DNA from: Ophiothrix spiculata
Taxonomy: Eukaryota; Echinodermata; Ophiuroidea; Amphilepidida; Ophiotrichidae
DNA: 64,000 nucleotides
Direction: 5' to 3' (one strand)
NCBI GenBank assembly: GCA_000969725.1
Contig: JXSR01S040924.1
A program made the position numbers and the translations under genes. Position 1 is the first letter of the stretch; every line of letters begins with the position of its first letter. Positions 12,801-22,400 of the stretch are shown one piece after another. The notes under the pieces are model-generated. The model did not search any database. It saw only the letters and a list, made by a program, of their open reading frames with translations, and had not been told where the DNA came from.

Positions 12801-15800
12801 CCCTGTGACTCTAAATAATGTACGCCCATCCATTATAGAGATGATAGATGACAGGCAAAACAATAAATTGCCATCTTTTATTCTCATTCTTAGTCACAAA
12901 TTTGAGAAAACCCAAAACGATGAAAAGTATTGCCAAAGACTATAAACATTATCATTGGAAAAACGTACACCCCTATTCAACCATGAAATATTCCAAACCC
13001 AGTAAAGCTGTTCCCGCCGGAGGTGTGCGTATACCTGCATCGCGCCCTGATTTTGAACGCGCGGCTCCACTGCATTTCACGCTGAACGCACTGTCATCTA
13101 TCGTCTCATAATGGATGGCCAAAATTCCTTATTAGGAAGTAAAATCACACTCAGTGACTAAGAATTAGTTTATATTGTTATGAAAAAATTTGACAGAATG
13201 ATTATTTGTTCTTGCTCTTCCAGAATGGCAACAGGGAAAGTCTGGGCACTTGATCTTACAAGACATAGATGTATCATCAACAAATGAGCCTGGATGGAAG
13301 AGGATAAATACCTTGAAACATTTCAATGTAAGATGCTACATTATTTTCTTGTATTTCATTTGCTTTTTATCTCATTGATTTCAATTCATCTTAAAAGACA
13401 AAGTATAACCTCTCTACCAAAAATATACAATATCCATTCAATGTTGGTATATACATAATTCAGTTAACATGGTAATTAAACATGTTTTACTGGTATTTAA
13501 TCTTCAGGTTCCAGATGGTGCCAAGGTTGCTTTGACTCACAAACAGGAGGTGCCAAATGCTGCGATAGGTAGGAAGTTTTCTAGATATTGTAAGCAATTT
13601 GTTCCTATATTAATATTATAAGAAAGGTTAATGGTATCAGTAATTCTCACCAGTTACTATAATTCTTTTTTTTTTTTTTTTGTTAACAATGCATTGTACA
13701 AATTCAATAAGAATAAAAAATACGGTTTATTGTTTTGTCTTTGTAAGTTTTGTTATAATGGATGGGTTTACATCAGTTTGAGTGATTTGAATGATTTTAT
13801 ATCAAGAATAACATGTCAGCATTTGCTAAAAACAAAACCCGCTGTGGACAAAGTTGGTAATTTGCTCACCTTTTGACAAATTTGGAGAGAAGTTTTGAAG
13901 GCAATGGAGAAAAAGCTATGGGTCAAAGAAAATGAAAACAGAGATGTTTTGTTTTCTAAATACACTGAAATAGTAATTATGATATGTGTGTTTATCATAT
14001 ACTTCTGCATACAAGTGTATGACCTTGTTCTCCCCCCTCATCAGTTTTGAAAAGTTCAGAAAAAAATCAGGTGTACATTTTGCATCTGTTAGTGAGAAAT
14101 TTATGCCCTTTTTCCATCCTTTCAGATACTCCACTGCATATTATCCAGAGAAATACATGTAATACTAAGTAAATTGCAGATGCTTTGGATCTTTTGTGCA
14201 GGGGTTTATATACTCATTATCATGATCCTAAAAACTGACCTGGCCCCATTTTAAATTCTGATGTGGCAAAAAATTGAAATGATCTTCTCACAAGCTTTAT
14301 ATAATATTTCTCTACATTTCTGTAACAATAATTCTGATTTAAATTTTTACCTGTCAAAAATTTGAAATGGGGCTAGGTGGGCTCTTAAGATCTAAATTAT
14401 GGGGTACCATAGTATATGATTTTGTGATATATGGTTTCTTTATATTTCTTTCTTTTTTCAGCCAATATTTTGAGTGATACTGCTAACCATATAACGTTTT
14501 CTCCTAATGACACAACTCAAGCAGAGGATGGCATAATGCTCTGGCATTTGGTAAGTATGCAATGTCATGTGAATACAAGAAAGCTGTATCATGTAATAGC
14601 TGCCTTATGTTATATTTATGTAACACCTTGTCACTAGAATTCAAAAAATAAATCAACAACGATTTACTGCTATTGTACAAGAAAGATATTGTTGAATTTT
14701 TAATCCCATACAGTACAATTTGGAAAACATACACTGCATCTAAATGTTTCTGATGGCCTCCCCATATTCTATCAATCGGTATATGATTAATGAACTATAG
14801 CAAATTTGATTGGGTCAAAGAATAAGCAACCAATAGAAATGAATTTGCAGCTTAGTCCTTTGTGGTGTTGAAACATTTCTTCAAAAACAGATGCATTTGA
14901 TGCATAAGTCCAGTTCTAATATTTGTAAATCTTATTCTAATACTTTTTAATCTTATATAGTACTTGATAATTATTTTACAATATTTTTAAAATTTAGGTG
15001 AAGGATGAGGATGAGCCAGTTGATCCAAAACAGCAGAAAAAACATCAAAAGAGGAATGTCAGACAAAGGAAACAGATTCGTGAAATCTTGTTTCCAAGAC
15101 TACTGGGAACCAAGGTGAATTTTCTTCTTTATTAAGAATTTGTTGCAATAGGCAGGTTTAAGGTGGCAAAACAAGGTCTAGCCTAGCCTTTGATAGTTTA
15201 GGTATAGAATGTTGAATAGCAACGTTTAGGGTGGCATAGCAATGCCTAGCTTGACATACTGAAATACTAACAAGGTAAGAGCTAGACTTGAATATATAAA
15301 AAGACATACGGACATAAAATAAAGCTGTAGGCTGCCAAAGCATGGTCTAGTTTGGCATAGTATACAAATATTGACTGCTTTGAGGGGCATGGTTTAAATT
15401 ATTTTCTCAAAACCATGAATATGCCCGAAACAAAGCTGAGGGTATATTCATGGTTTTGAGATCACCAAGGGGAAATTATTTTAACCATACCCCAAACAAA
15501 AAGCAGTCAATATTCGTTTTATATACCAAATATACTGATTATTGTCCTCTAGTTGGTTATAAGAACCATTTTAGCACTCAAATCGCCTGATGATAATTTA
15601 CGATATAGGTTTCTCCTTTCAGTACTGACCATGTCGTATTGTGCGCACAAGATAACTAACTTAGTGCGTTTAACCAGGAATGTTTATAGTCGCTTGAGTT
15701 ACACGATGCAAAATATATTGAGCGGGCCTAGTGAAAAATATGCCCCGGGTATATTAAATTTATAGGGCCTAGTTAAATCCAGGCCCTCACTTTTAACCAA

Positions 15801-18800
15801 TCACAGGACAGGAATCTATATATGAGGTATATAATGGGTGTTGTATCATGGCTTAGAACGGCAATGCAAGCCCTGCCTTCAATAAGAAGAATTTGGGAAT
15901 ATAACTTAATTTATATAATGGCATGCCAAGTCCGGGCGGTATAGGTAAGCTTATGGTTAGGGTGAAAGTGTATTTTTTCATCATGGCAGAATCTAGTTTG
16001 CACATCCATGTATGATTTTCTGGACTTTATGTTGGTTGCTTCAAAAACCTTATAGAAAACAATTTGCTTAATTCATTACCCTGGTACCAATTTTTGTTAA
16101 ATTTTTTAAAGAAACTAGGGTACAATAAAGTAATATGAATTAAATTTATGTTTACTCTTATCTCAAATTTCACTCATGCTACTTAAGACTTAATTCTCTA
16201 TTCTTTGTTTGGTTTGTATAGGGTGCTCTACAAGATTACATGGACAATATGTTTGGTGCAATCCTTAACACAGATGATGTGCCTGTTGGCATTAAGTACA
16301 TCTTTGATATTTTTGATGGCCTAGCTGTGAGGTACAATATTGGGGATGATGCTGTAGTACACAAATGGAAGAGCAACATGTAAGAAATATCCTAGTGCAA
16401 TTTCAGTGCTTTGTTTAAACAGGATGATTCTCATGCCTGAATTATAGATTAACCTGGTCAACAAATTATTGTTCAATATGTGTAAACCAACTTTGCAGAC
16501 ATGACTCAATTTTGCTGGTTATAATAAAGGAATCACAAATTAATTTAGGCAGTGACTTAGCCATATAGTTGCACGGGGTGCATGGCACTTTCAATACTTC
16601 ATATGTCATTTGTGTGTCAAACACAAACCTTGTGTTTGTAAATTCATAATCATGCTGGTGAATTTGTAAGAGGGGAAATTGTAGTATTATATATTTGAAA
16701 CAATATCAATTTAAATCGCATGCGAAAATAATTTAACTATTGTTAGAAAAATATATATAAGTAGTCAATTATGTAGGTATAATTCACTAAAAAAACTTAT
16801 TCAATAACATAATTATGGAAGGAAATTATGATTGGAAAATTAGAATTTATTATCTGAGTGCTTGTGATACTTTTTTTTTCAATATTTTAAAATCTTGAAC
16901 ATTTAGGGTATACCTTGAGTCTCATAGGTCAGTTGAACTAAATCCAGGTAACTAATTAATAACGTTGAATCCAAGGAAATTATAAAGGGGAATCTGTGCT
17001 TGCTGCCATCTTGTTGTAACTCATAAAGCAGAGTTATTGTACCTCCAGATATGTTTGGAGCATGGCCCGATATCCAGGCAGATTGCATAAATCTTCACTT
17101 GACGCCTATACAGTGTGTGCATTTTGTTTCACATGTGAACCCTGTCTGCATTTCAAGCAGCAACTTTTACGACTTGCTCTGATCAAGGTACGACAATTTT
17201 CAGCTAATCTGTTTCAAAGACTTTCGAAAGCATGGCATGCGGAGCCGTAAAATGTTGGAGGTACAATAGCTTACCCTCCATGAGCATCAATCCAAGATGG
17301 CTACCATCTCATAGGATTTATACGGCGGTCAAATCAAAAAGGCCGCGAGGCACCGATTCCCCTTTTTTATTTCCTTGGTTGCACCCCTATATGGGAAGTA
17401 TGGCTTTGTCACTAAATGAAGATGTTTTATTTTTGTTTCACAATATCTAAGCAAATTAAATTGATGAATATGTATATCAGTAAATTTATTAATTTGGTAC
17501 CTGATATGTTAAAAACTCATTAAGCACATTTCACACTAGTTACGATGGGATTAGCATCCTTGAAACAATCTCAATTATTGTTAGTGTAACTCCCGAGTGT
17601 AACTAGAAGAATATCATATATATGACAGGCATTATTTGTTTTTCTATTTTTTTAAAAAACTGTTTCCATCTTTTTACAGCTTGCCTTTGCGGTTTTGGCA
17701 GAAGATAATCACCAACCCTCGATATATATTTGACATCAACCAAACCCCAAGTGAAGAAGCTAGTTTGGCTGTGATATCTCAGGCATTCTATGATGCATTT
17801 AGGAAGAACCCAGAGAAAATATCAGAGGTAATTAAACTCTAACGTTGATATATTAAGTATGAATATTCGGGCATCAGTTTTTCAGATGGCCATGCAAGAC
17901 AGGAAGATATGGAGATCCATCACAGTTCGAGGACACAACATAAGTCAAGTCACATGTATTATATCTATAATTCTGACTTCCAGTTTGTGTATCTTATTTG
18001 ATTATTTTATCTTCAGGCTGCATCTTACAAGAAGCTGTTGTACAATAAAGAGATTCCTAAGTATCGTGAGATGGTGGATAACTACTACAAGAATGTATCA
18101 GATATGCAGCGAATCACCAAATCTGTACTGGATAAAGACCTCAAAGATATCTGTGAGGTAAGTAGCTTTTATTAATTCAGTATCGAGGAGACTGTTTATA
18201 TTTAGACAAAAAAAGTTGTCTAAAAATTTGAAAAAATGGGTAGGTTTTAATTTTACTATAAGTAGACCCAATAGCTATAAACTAACCATTTTGGTAGAAA
18301 AACACAGCATTATAAACTAGTTCACAATGAAAATCAATGCTCCTGAGGCACATTTATACCTTCAAAATTGAAGATAAGCAACTGGTGAATCCACAGCCTC
18401 AGTCCGCTTTCAGGAAAAAAAAAGATCGACCAACCAACCCAAAATTTTAATTTTCTGACTTGAGAGCAACACATGTACAACACTTTTTTGGCCTTATCAT
18501 AGATAGACCAGAAGAGTTGTCAATATTCCAAATTTAATATGTCTATCTCTGAAATAAGCTACATGTGTGAAGGGTTTTTTACTCATTACGCCTGTTGTCA
18601 AGCTGTACTCGTGTGCCATACATGACCCTCTGTATTTCATGCAGTTGGATGTGATTGGTTGTTACCGCCATCACCAAATCAAGTTTTCGTCCCTATGTGT
18701 TCATTGTCATGTGCAGTACACGTTCCCTCTTACTCTTAAGGTTTTTTGCATGCGCCATTCAAACAATTTTGACAAAATTTAACAAGGTGCTTGTGTCAAA

Positions 18801-20507
18801 TCATGAGCTGTGGTTGAAAATTGGCTATAGATAAAGCGTGACAAAGTATCCTTCTTGCACATTTTTAGAAACTAGTTGCGCCAAATTTCACGACTCCTGC
18901 GCCAAAGGCTCGCCATACGGCCTTAGCAGGAACACTGGTCATGTGTGCGCTTTGTCCAGGGATAAAAGTTTTCAGGAAATTTCCTGAATTCAGGAAATTT
19001 TACTGAAAATATCTTGTTTTCAGGAAATTTTGCCCTGTATAGAAGAGTAAGAAAATTGCTCTTTCCAGGAAAATATGAAGACATTTCAGGAAATTTTGGC
19101 TTCAATAACTTGCATCCCTGTTTGTCAGATGATTTAAATTTTGAATTTTCTACATGGAAGCTGGATTGTTTGAATATTGTGGACACGATTTTCAGGGAGC
19201 TTATTTTGAAGATGGCATTTAGACACTGCAAACATTGTTCAAGTTTATTTTCTTGTATATAATTAGTGATTTCATTTCTTAATTTTTTCCCAGAAATTTA
19301 CTGGTTTGTTCAGTCGTGTCAGTACCCTGAAGGAACTTCACGAGTTGGTGTGCAAATACAAAGACAAGGTAAATCATAAATATGAATAACTTGACACATC
19401 TCATCCCACTTTAAGACCTTGGCCAGAATTAAACTAGGGATTTTAAGATGTAATTAGTGAAAAATCAATTACTATATAAGTGGTATTTTTCGCGCTACAT
19501 TTATTTTCACGTAAAATGAGATTAGCGCGAAAATTAATGTGGATTTGTTGCAAATGGAATTCTATACTCGGACAATGTTTAATGCGCGAAAATAAAAATG
19601 CGCGAAATGGCCCAAAATTGGTTTAGCGCAAAAATTACTGAGCGCAGAAATATTGGCGTTTACAGTATATGGAAGTGTTCAATTATGACCTAAGGTAAAA
19701 GGATAAAGGTGATAGGTGCTCTGTGGCACCCCTTATCATGCCTACCCATAATTTTTCTACTTTGAACCCATTTTATGTTGGACATCAACATGACTTACTG
19801 GAAATATTGACTAATGACTGATCAGTGAATAGGCAATGAATAGCAGAACAAAGCAAAATATTGATCTTATTTCAGTTTAAAGCTTTTTGGTGAAGAATCA
19901 CTCGGCTAATGGTATGTCACAAATTGACTAGCCTTCAAAGGGTAAAGTGTACAACTCCCAAACATGATTCCTGGTTTTGATGAGTTTAGGACATCAATAG
20001 TCACTTTTTTCAAAAATGTGCTACATGGATGTGCATGGTTGTAAATTGTACTTTTAATTTGTACATCAATGGGGATCACAAATCTTCAGTTTTTAACACA
20101 ATTTTTGGCAATTTGTAATATATTCCAAAACTTTGCACAAAGTTTAGGAAAAAATTGGGACTTGTATAAATTTTACTTACAAATTTGAAAGGCATGGTAT
20201 CATGGTTGGGTCCTTTCATGGGTGACACTCCTGAATTCTCTGCGGCACATTCCTACTGTAAACTTGACCCTGCCCCAGGTACAAGTATTATACAAACATG
20301 ACCTACACAAAAGGAAAATCGCACAATTGATGGTTTTGTTGTGATGTGTTTTTACCTTTACAGTTGATAGAAGCACTAGATGATGATGAAGCCTTCCAAA
20401 ACTCTGGTCTATCTGAACAGCTGGAGCATGTCTTAGATTTACTGCCAATGAGCAAAGTCCGTCAGTCTGGTAATATATACCAGCAGGATGTAACAGAAGA
20501 AGGATGA
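155..20507 (+). CDS. PLXNB: Plexin receptor (plexin-B-like), 3' 22 coding exons
   Basis: Plexins are single-pass semaphorin receptors whose cytoplasmic GAP acts on Rap/Ras-type GTPases and whose RBD binds Rho GTPases. I joined exons by AG/GT signals and phase: 155-291, 1468-1644, 2086-2179, 3054-3305, 3721-3891, 5056-5293, 6944-7086, 7697-7818, 8663-8728, 9984-10058, 10398-10464, 10986-11132, 12289-12454, 13224-13327, 13508-13568, 14462-14550, 14998-15114, 16222-16379, 17680-17827, 18017-18157, 19294-19368, 20364-20507. They total 2892 nt (963 codons plus stop) with all phases compatible. Order: IPT domains, transmembrane helix, GAP-N, RBD, GAP-C. Family signatures include GHLILQDIDV, VPDGAKVAL, LPLRFW and LLYNKEIPKY. 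The first two look closer to plexin-B than plexin-A from memory; the tail ends QDVTEEG rather than the VTDL-type PDZ ligand of vertebrate B plexins. The N-terminal sema/PSI exons are outside the window. Plexin identity is near certain; the B subtype is moderate. Confidence 0.96.
674..1380. mobile_element. TA-flanked MITE in plexin intron
   Basis: Terminal inverted repeats (left TGTGACCGTCCAGCCC; right end, reverse complement, TGTGACTGTCCATCCC) continue imperfectly for about 40 bp and are flanked on both sides by TA (672-673, 1381-1382). TA flanks fit the Tc1/mariner superfamily. No transposase is encoded. The ends resemble the TGTGACCC family at 46636, 58682 and 20772. Confidence 0.75.
3449..3483. 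repeat. Short GC-rich inverted repeat in plexin intron
   Basis: GTCACATGGCCGCCC is followed two bases later by GGGTGGTCATGTGAC, a 15-bp arm palindrome with two mismatches in otherwise AT-rich intron. Function unknown. Confidence 0.5.
3975..4870 (+). mobile_element. Penelope-like retroelement fragment (GIY-YIG region)
   Basis: Translation of about 3992-4280 gives CPLNGKCLSTAVVYKATV, SYVGLTGNSFKERYNSH, SFRHSKYEKATELSKYIWKL and QCNLL. This is the pattern of the GIY-YIG endonuclease region that follows the reverse transcriptase in Penelope-like elements (zinc-binding CPLNGKC, then YVGLT, then ELSKYIW). The coding part is broken and the RT is absent. A TTAA-flanked MITE (4347-4646) is inserted into it, and apparent element sequence resumes after the MITE. 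The outer ends are approximate. Confidence 0.75.
4347..4646. mobile_element. TTAA-flanked MITE inserted in the Penelope-like fragment
   Basis: The 300-bp element has ends AGGAGCATGGTCCAATT and, as reverse complement of the other end, AGGAGCTTGGTCTGATT. An exact TTAA lies on each side (4343-4346, 4647-4650). A TTAA duplication is the hallmark of piggyBac-type insertion, but no transposase is present, so the superfamily is inferred. The unit at 25376-25854 has the same architecture. Confidence 0.75.
5056..5293 (+). CDS. PLXNB: Plexin transmembrane and juxtamembrane exon
   Basis: The 238-nt exon (AG at 5054-5055, donor after 5293) encodes the last extracellular residues (VIHGNLEFYIGTIRYPPDG). 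A hydrophobic helix follows (IIIISIAVVCVILIAILLVV, about 5125-5190), then a basic stop-transfer YRGKVKGH. Next comes a juxtamembrane coiled segment QLLVEMETMKSNIADEIRDG. In plexins this juxtamembrane helix packs on the GAP domain and supports dimerisation. The exon ends in phase 1 and joins 6944 in frame. Confidence 0.95.
5939..6690 (-). mobile_element. 5'-truncated LINE, C-terminal RT region (CR1/L2-like)
   Basis: Read on the minus strand, the segment gives typical non-LTR retrotransposon C-terminal motifs: VKYLGMQLDQTLSMSSHI, SYLSDRATSCLIISVVTS, KRKYDHITPVIHLLHCLPLE, YRIQYKLAVLALQHIEGTLP, SYLSATL and TYEPARSLRSSTERLL. The reading frame is interrupted several times. The minus-strand 3' end runs into a (TTA)n tract (5941-5965), a common 3' tail of such LINEs. 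It sits in the intron after the plexin transmembrane exon. Confidence 0.85.
5941..5965. repeat. (AAT)n microsatellite, 3' tail of LINE
   Basis: About eight AAT units directly abut the minus-strand LINE end and follow a short GCATGCATGCATG run. Confidence 0.9.
6944..11132 (+). CDS. PLXNB: Plexin GAP domain, N-terminal half (six exons)
   Basis: Exons 6944-7086, 7697-7818, 8663-8728, 9984-10058, 10398-10464 and 10986-11132 encode the first half of the split GAP fold. It runs from CFRLQTDVTDLTKDLDSSG (family: LQTDM-DLT-DL--GIPF) through LLSNKSFLMALIQTIDED and LFQRTELIMEKLMSNW to HPLFMLYRAIKCQTEKGPID. In well-studied plexins the LFQRTE segment reads L-R-R-T-E, with two catalytic-region arginines; here the first is Gln (codon 10054-10056) and the second Arg is kept. 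The loop after GMPF is shorter and less proline-rich than in vertebrate paralogues. A tandem exon copy lies just downstream of the second exon (see 7854-7956). Confidence 0.94.
7854..7956 (+). other. Tandem duplicate of a plexin GAP exon (candidate alternative exon or relic)
   Basis: Directly after plexin exon 7697-7818 lies a diverged copy reading GALIELSKILLSNKSFLTAL then IQANDENRMAPNKDK, against EKALLELSRLLSNKSFLMAL then IQTIDEDKMAPNKDR in the real exon. The copy is open throughout, has one extra codon, keeps a donor-like GT in the matching place (after 7956), and can start in the same phase behind AG at 7852-7853. No good polypyrimidine tract precedes it, and the space between copies is too short for an intron. 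If used, it would replace the upstream exon rather than follow it. It may equally be a decaying duplicate. Confidence 0.7.
7981..8290. repeat. 71-bp tandem repeat with internal inversion
   Basis: Units beginning GGGCACTGAGG or GGGACACTGAGG recur at about 7983, 8054 and 8125 (period about 71 bp). From about 8126 to 8220 one unit is followed by its inverted copy with arms of about 40 bp (arm core GGAGCCAACCACAAGATGAT), making a strong hairpin. Another direct piece follows to about 8290. It lies in the plexin intron downstream of the duplicated exon. Confidence 0.75.
8741..9155. mobile_element. MITE next to a plexin splice donor
   Basis: The left end TGTCGGTTGCATTACATACTG and right end (reverse complement) TCGTCGGTCACATCACATAC form imperfect terminal inverted repeats. 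Inside, CACATACAGATCTAT recurs two to three times (about 8928, 8984, 9034). The left end starts about 12 bp after the donor of plexin exon 8663-8728. No coding sequence. Confidence 0.55.
9202..9300. repeat. Tandem array of a palindromic 26-bp unit, four copies
   Basis: AAGTTGTAGAACTACAACTT repeats at exact 26-bp spacing (starts 9203, 9229, 9255, 9281), joined by AAAATA. Each unit is a palindrome (arms AAGTTGTAG and CTACAACTT with an AA centre), so the array can form four adjacent hairpins or one long one. Copies are identical, implying recent expansion. Confidence 0.92.
10739..10819 (+). other. Exon-like open stretch of unknown origin in plexin intron
   Basis: Between plexin exons, an AG-bounded, GT-bounded stretch reads LVLLYELGRDHEFIMDLMAC then VCHGPTE, with donor-like GAG/GTAAAC at its end. 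It does not fit the plexin phase or the conserved plexin sequence, which passes directly from FLK to DHAAHPLF. I do not recognise a family. It could be a captured exon or chance. Confidence 0.3.
11400..11620. repeat. Diverged copy of the sequence at 41530-41750
   Basis: Shared blocks occur in the same order as in 41530-41750: AATTTGCAT, GCATCTTGT, ATCAACAA, TGACACAAT, ATTCTTACC, then AGACTAAAAG (AGAGCTAAAAG in the other copy). Both copies continue into GC-richer sequence with CACG/GCGC steps. It lies in a plexin intron. It could be a transposon fragment or a duplicated promoter/first-exon segment. Confidence 0.5.
12289..13568 (+). CDS. PLXNB: Plexin Rho-GTPase-binding domain (three exons)
   Basis: Exons 12289-12454, 13224-13327 and 13508-13568 encode the ubiquitin-like RBD inserted between the two GAP halves. 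It runs from TLDFTIMNDEDGEGEKKEIT through VLDVDSIGQVKGKILDAIHR to SGHLILQDIDVSSTNEPGWK and RINTLKHFNVPDGAKVALTH. The VLD-DSI-QVK-KILDAI and W-R-NTL-H--VPDG signatures match plexins. In the family this domain binds Rac1/Rnd1-type GTPases. The intron between the first two exons carries the long hairpin at 12717-12885. Confidence 0.94.
12717..12885. repeat. Long near-perfect hairpin (about 75-bp arms)
   Basis: The left arm (about 12717-12792) and right arm (12808-12885) are almost perfect inverted copies around a 15-bp loop. The arm contains TTTTGCCTGTCATCTATCGT and CATAATGGATGGGCGTACAT. It looks like a foldback element; it lies in the plexin RBD intron. A further direct copy of TGTCATCTATCGTCTCATAA occurs at about 13090-13117. 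Confidence 0.85.
12886..13117. repeat. Dispersed repeat following the hairpin, shared with 33290-33440
   Basis: The segment around 12954-13053 (ATTGGAAAAACGTACACCCC to ACCTGCATCGCGCCCTGA) matches 33339-33440 (ATTGGAAAACGAACACCTGC to CTACATCGCACCCTGA) at a clearly diverged level. It ends at a copy of the hairpin arm, so 12717-13117 is probably one composite element. Confidence 0.6.
13718..13785. repeat. Diverged fragment of the hairpin family
   Basis: GGTTTATTGTTTTGTCTTTG followed by ATAATGGATGGGTTTACAT matches the left arm of 12717-12792 with substitutions. It is an older copy within the next plexin intron. Confidence 0.55.
14462..20507 (+). CDS. PLXNB: Plexin GAP domain, C-terminal half and tail (seven exons)
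   Basis: Exons 14462-14550, 14998-15114, 16222-16379, 17680-17827, 18017-18157, 19294-19368 and 20364-20507 encode the rest of the GAP domain. Landmarks are IMLWHLVKDEDEPVD, a basic linker KKHQKRNVRQRKQIREI, GALQDYMDNMFGAIL, VPVGIKYIFDIFDGLA, VVHKWKSNILPLRFW, NPRYIFDINQTPSEEASLAV, LLYNKEIPKYREMVDNYY and ALDDDEAFQNSGLSEQLEHV. The Arg in LPLRFW, one of the GAP arginines in studied plexins, is present. The stop is at 20505-20507. The 12 or so residues after the last helix are not conserved by eye. Confidence 0.95.
15341..15530. mobile_element. Foldback/MITE-like inverted repeat in plexin intron
   Basis: AAATATTGACTGCTTTGAGG at the left matches, in inverse, AAAAGCAGTCAATATTCG at the right. GGGCATGGTTTAAATTATTT matches inverted AAATTATTTTAACCATACCC. 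AAAACCATGAATATGCCC and GGGTATATTCATGGTTTT form the inner arms. No coding sequence. Confidence 0.7.
16983..17371. mobile_element. MITE with AAAGGGGAATC ends
   Basis: Left end AAAGGGGAATCTGTGC and right end (reverse complement) AAAGGGGAATCGGTGC form short inverted repeats. Inner blocks (CTGCCATCTTGTTG, GAGTTATTGTACCTCC, ACCCTCCATGAGCATC) recur in diverged form at 21986-22400. It lies in the intron before the plexin LPLRFW exon. Confidence 0.6.
18185..18460 (-). mobile_element. Fragment related to the GGTTGGTCGGTCGG MITE family
   Basis: GATCGACCAACCAACCC next to an A tract at about 18422-18441 is the inverse of the GGTTGGTCGGTCGG subterminal block of the elements at 29193-29599 and 50821-51140. 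AAAAAAAGTTGTC at about 18206 resembles their termini. The limits are approximate. Confidence 0.4.
19470..19672. mobile_element. Small MITE with repeated GCGCGAAAAT words
   Basis: Ends resemble TATACTGTAAACGCCAATAT (reverse complement of the right end) and TATATAAGTGGTATTTTTCG at the left. The interior holds repeated CGCGAAAA/TTTTCGCG words in both orientations, against an AT-rich intron. Non-coding. Confidence 0.5.
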
Positions 20508-22252
20508 GAACCCAAGATTGGCTAGAAAGATTTCCATGAAGGCTATTGTTAGGATAATGCTGTTGTAATGGAGTGCACTATAATAATACTCCTAATCTTG
20601 GATTTTTCATTGTGGAGGATGTTTTAGTACATACCAGCTACTGTGTGTAATGCTTCCAGAATTACATCATGTACTGTGTGATCAAAAAACTTGAAAATGC
20701 GAATGAAAATTTTGAATTCTGGATTAAGCTTATATATACAGTGTTTTGTAATTCTAGACTTTTTTATTTTCTGATAATTCGTTTCAGCAAAAGGTACCTT
20801 AGGGGTCAAAAATGAAAATGGAGTTGTTTGCATGAGTGCAAGCATGTGATCTCAGCTATAAATTACACCACTTTCATGACTATTGGACATTTCGTTCTGG
20901 ACTTATGTGCGAAAATGTTTTGGATGATAAGCCCGATGGAAAAAAGGTTATTCTGAGAAAAATGGGTTTAAAGTTATAGGTAATCACCGGCTGTGATTGC
21001 AGTTAGCTGACAATAATCATCAAATTTGCCCATTTAGAATGTGTTTTTTGCACATAAGTAATTTTCCTTACAGAATTTACTTCAAAGATAGTATTTATGA
21101 GGAAATTGGAAAATCGATCGGGACATGTCCATCACTATTTCCAACTTCAGCTGCCCGTATCTCGAATGTGGTTTTCCGACTTAAGGTACCTTTTGCTGTA
21201 AAGCGTCACATATGTATTCAAAGATTTTTTTGTACAATAAGAATGTACATTTTACTCAGCACATACCCAAAAAGAATTTCATTATTGTTTGTTCACAACA
21301 GTTATTACACATCAACTTTAGATACATAATGGCCTAGATACAAAGCCTATGATTCGTCTGATGCATATTGCTTCGATTACTTTGGTAAACCTATATGCAT
21401 CCATATCATACAGTTAAAGTGCTGATTGTATGAAAACATGTCAGCGCAGTTATTCTACTGACACTTTCTTGTGAACATACTACATATAGATAATGGCTTA
21501 GTTACAATTTGGACACTTTGACAAGATAGTAATGTCAGGGACATACTAGCTCAGATGTCAGAAGCAAGTGGTTTGAACTGAATGCTTTGAAGGCTACATA
21601 CTAGCAAGGTAAACTATTTTCAACTTCAGCATCCTTCTACTAGCATCTTACCAGATAGGTATTGAAATTAGTATACTAGGAATCAACAAGTTTTGTGAAA
21701 TGATATTTCTATATTTATGTTAAATTTAAACAATGGAAAGGACCCTGGTGAAAAATGTTTCTAAATAACAAATACATATAATCTATGTAAATGAAACAGT
21801 ACTATGAATTTTGTATTTCAGAAAAGATTTGTAAATGAAACAGTACTAAGAATTTTGTATTTCAGGAAATATTTGTATTAATTTTATTGAATATGAATTA
21901 GGGGTATCATTTTTGTATTCATATGTAGTATATATTAATGGATAGAAATAAGTAATACCGGTGTTGAAAATATACAAGGAAATTTAAAAGGGGAATCGGT
22001 ATCTTGTTGCACATGGAGCTGAGTTATTGCACTATGTTAGATTTAATTTGTGAATGTGTACATGAGACACTACCTTGAAATTCGTTCATGCCAGTAATAA
22101 CTGCACATACACTGTAAGGTATAAATTCATGAATAAATCCTCAAACTATACTTTTATTTTAAGAAACAAGGATGGTAGCTTGACTTGACTCATAGACAGG
22201 TTGGGCATTTTATTCTGTGGTTCTCTTGCTGTGTCTCTTGCTTATAATAAAT
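20508..22252 (+). other. Plexin 3' UTR and downstream region
   Basis: The stretch after the plexin stop has no supported gene. It contains a TA-flanked MITE (about 20772-21210) and part of another MITE (about 21986-22400). An AATAAA at 22247-22252 is one possible polyadenylation signal; others occur by chance in this AT-rich DNA, so the true UTR end is not determined. Confidence 0.4.
20772..21210. mobile_element. TGTGACCC-family MITE in the plexin 3' UTR region
   Basis: The right end (reverse complement TGTGACGCTTTACAGCAAAA then GGTACCTTAAG) is followed by TA. The left end is eroded but keeps CAGCAAAAGGTACCTTAGGG. GCCCGTATCTCGAATGTGG near the right matches GCCCGTATCTCGTAATTAA in the copy at 46636-47070. 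Confidence 0.65.
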
Positions 22253-22400
22253 ACCAATACAACCTTTGCTAAGCTAGATACACTGATATCTGTTTCAAAA
22301 CAATCCAAGAGTGTAGTTTTTCTCATTTGTGCACCTTAAAAACTTGAGGTGCAATAATACTCCCTCCATGGGTGATAACAATATAGTGGCTGTTGGTTTT
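21986..22400. mobile_element. Diverged copy of the AAAGGGGAATC MITE
   Basis: It begins AAAAGGGGAATCGGTATCTT, then GAGTTATTGCACTATG. About 340 bp later come GGTGCAATAATACTCCCTCC and ATGGGTGATAACAATATAGT, paralleling the layout of 16983-17371. The right terminus is not clear. Confidence 0.45.

Noticed and set aside
12848-13111. 87-codon open frame over the hairpin element
   Set aside because: It is a by-product of repeat sequence. The related segment at 33.3 kb does not preserve a frame.
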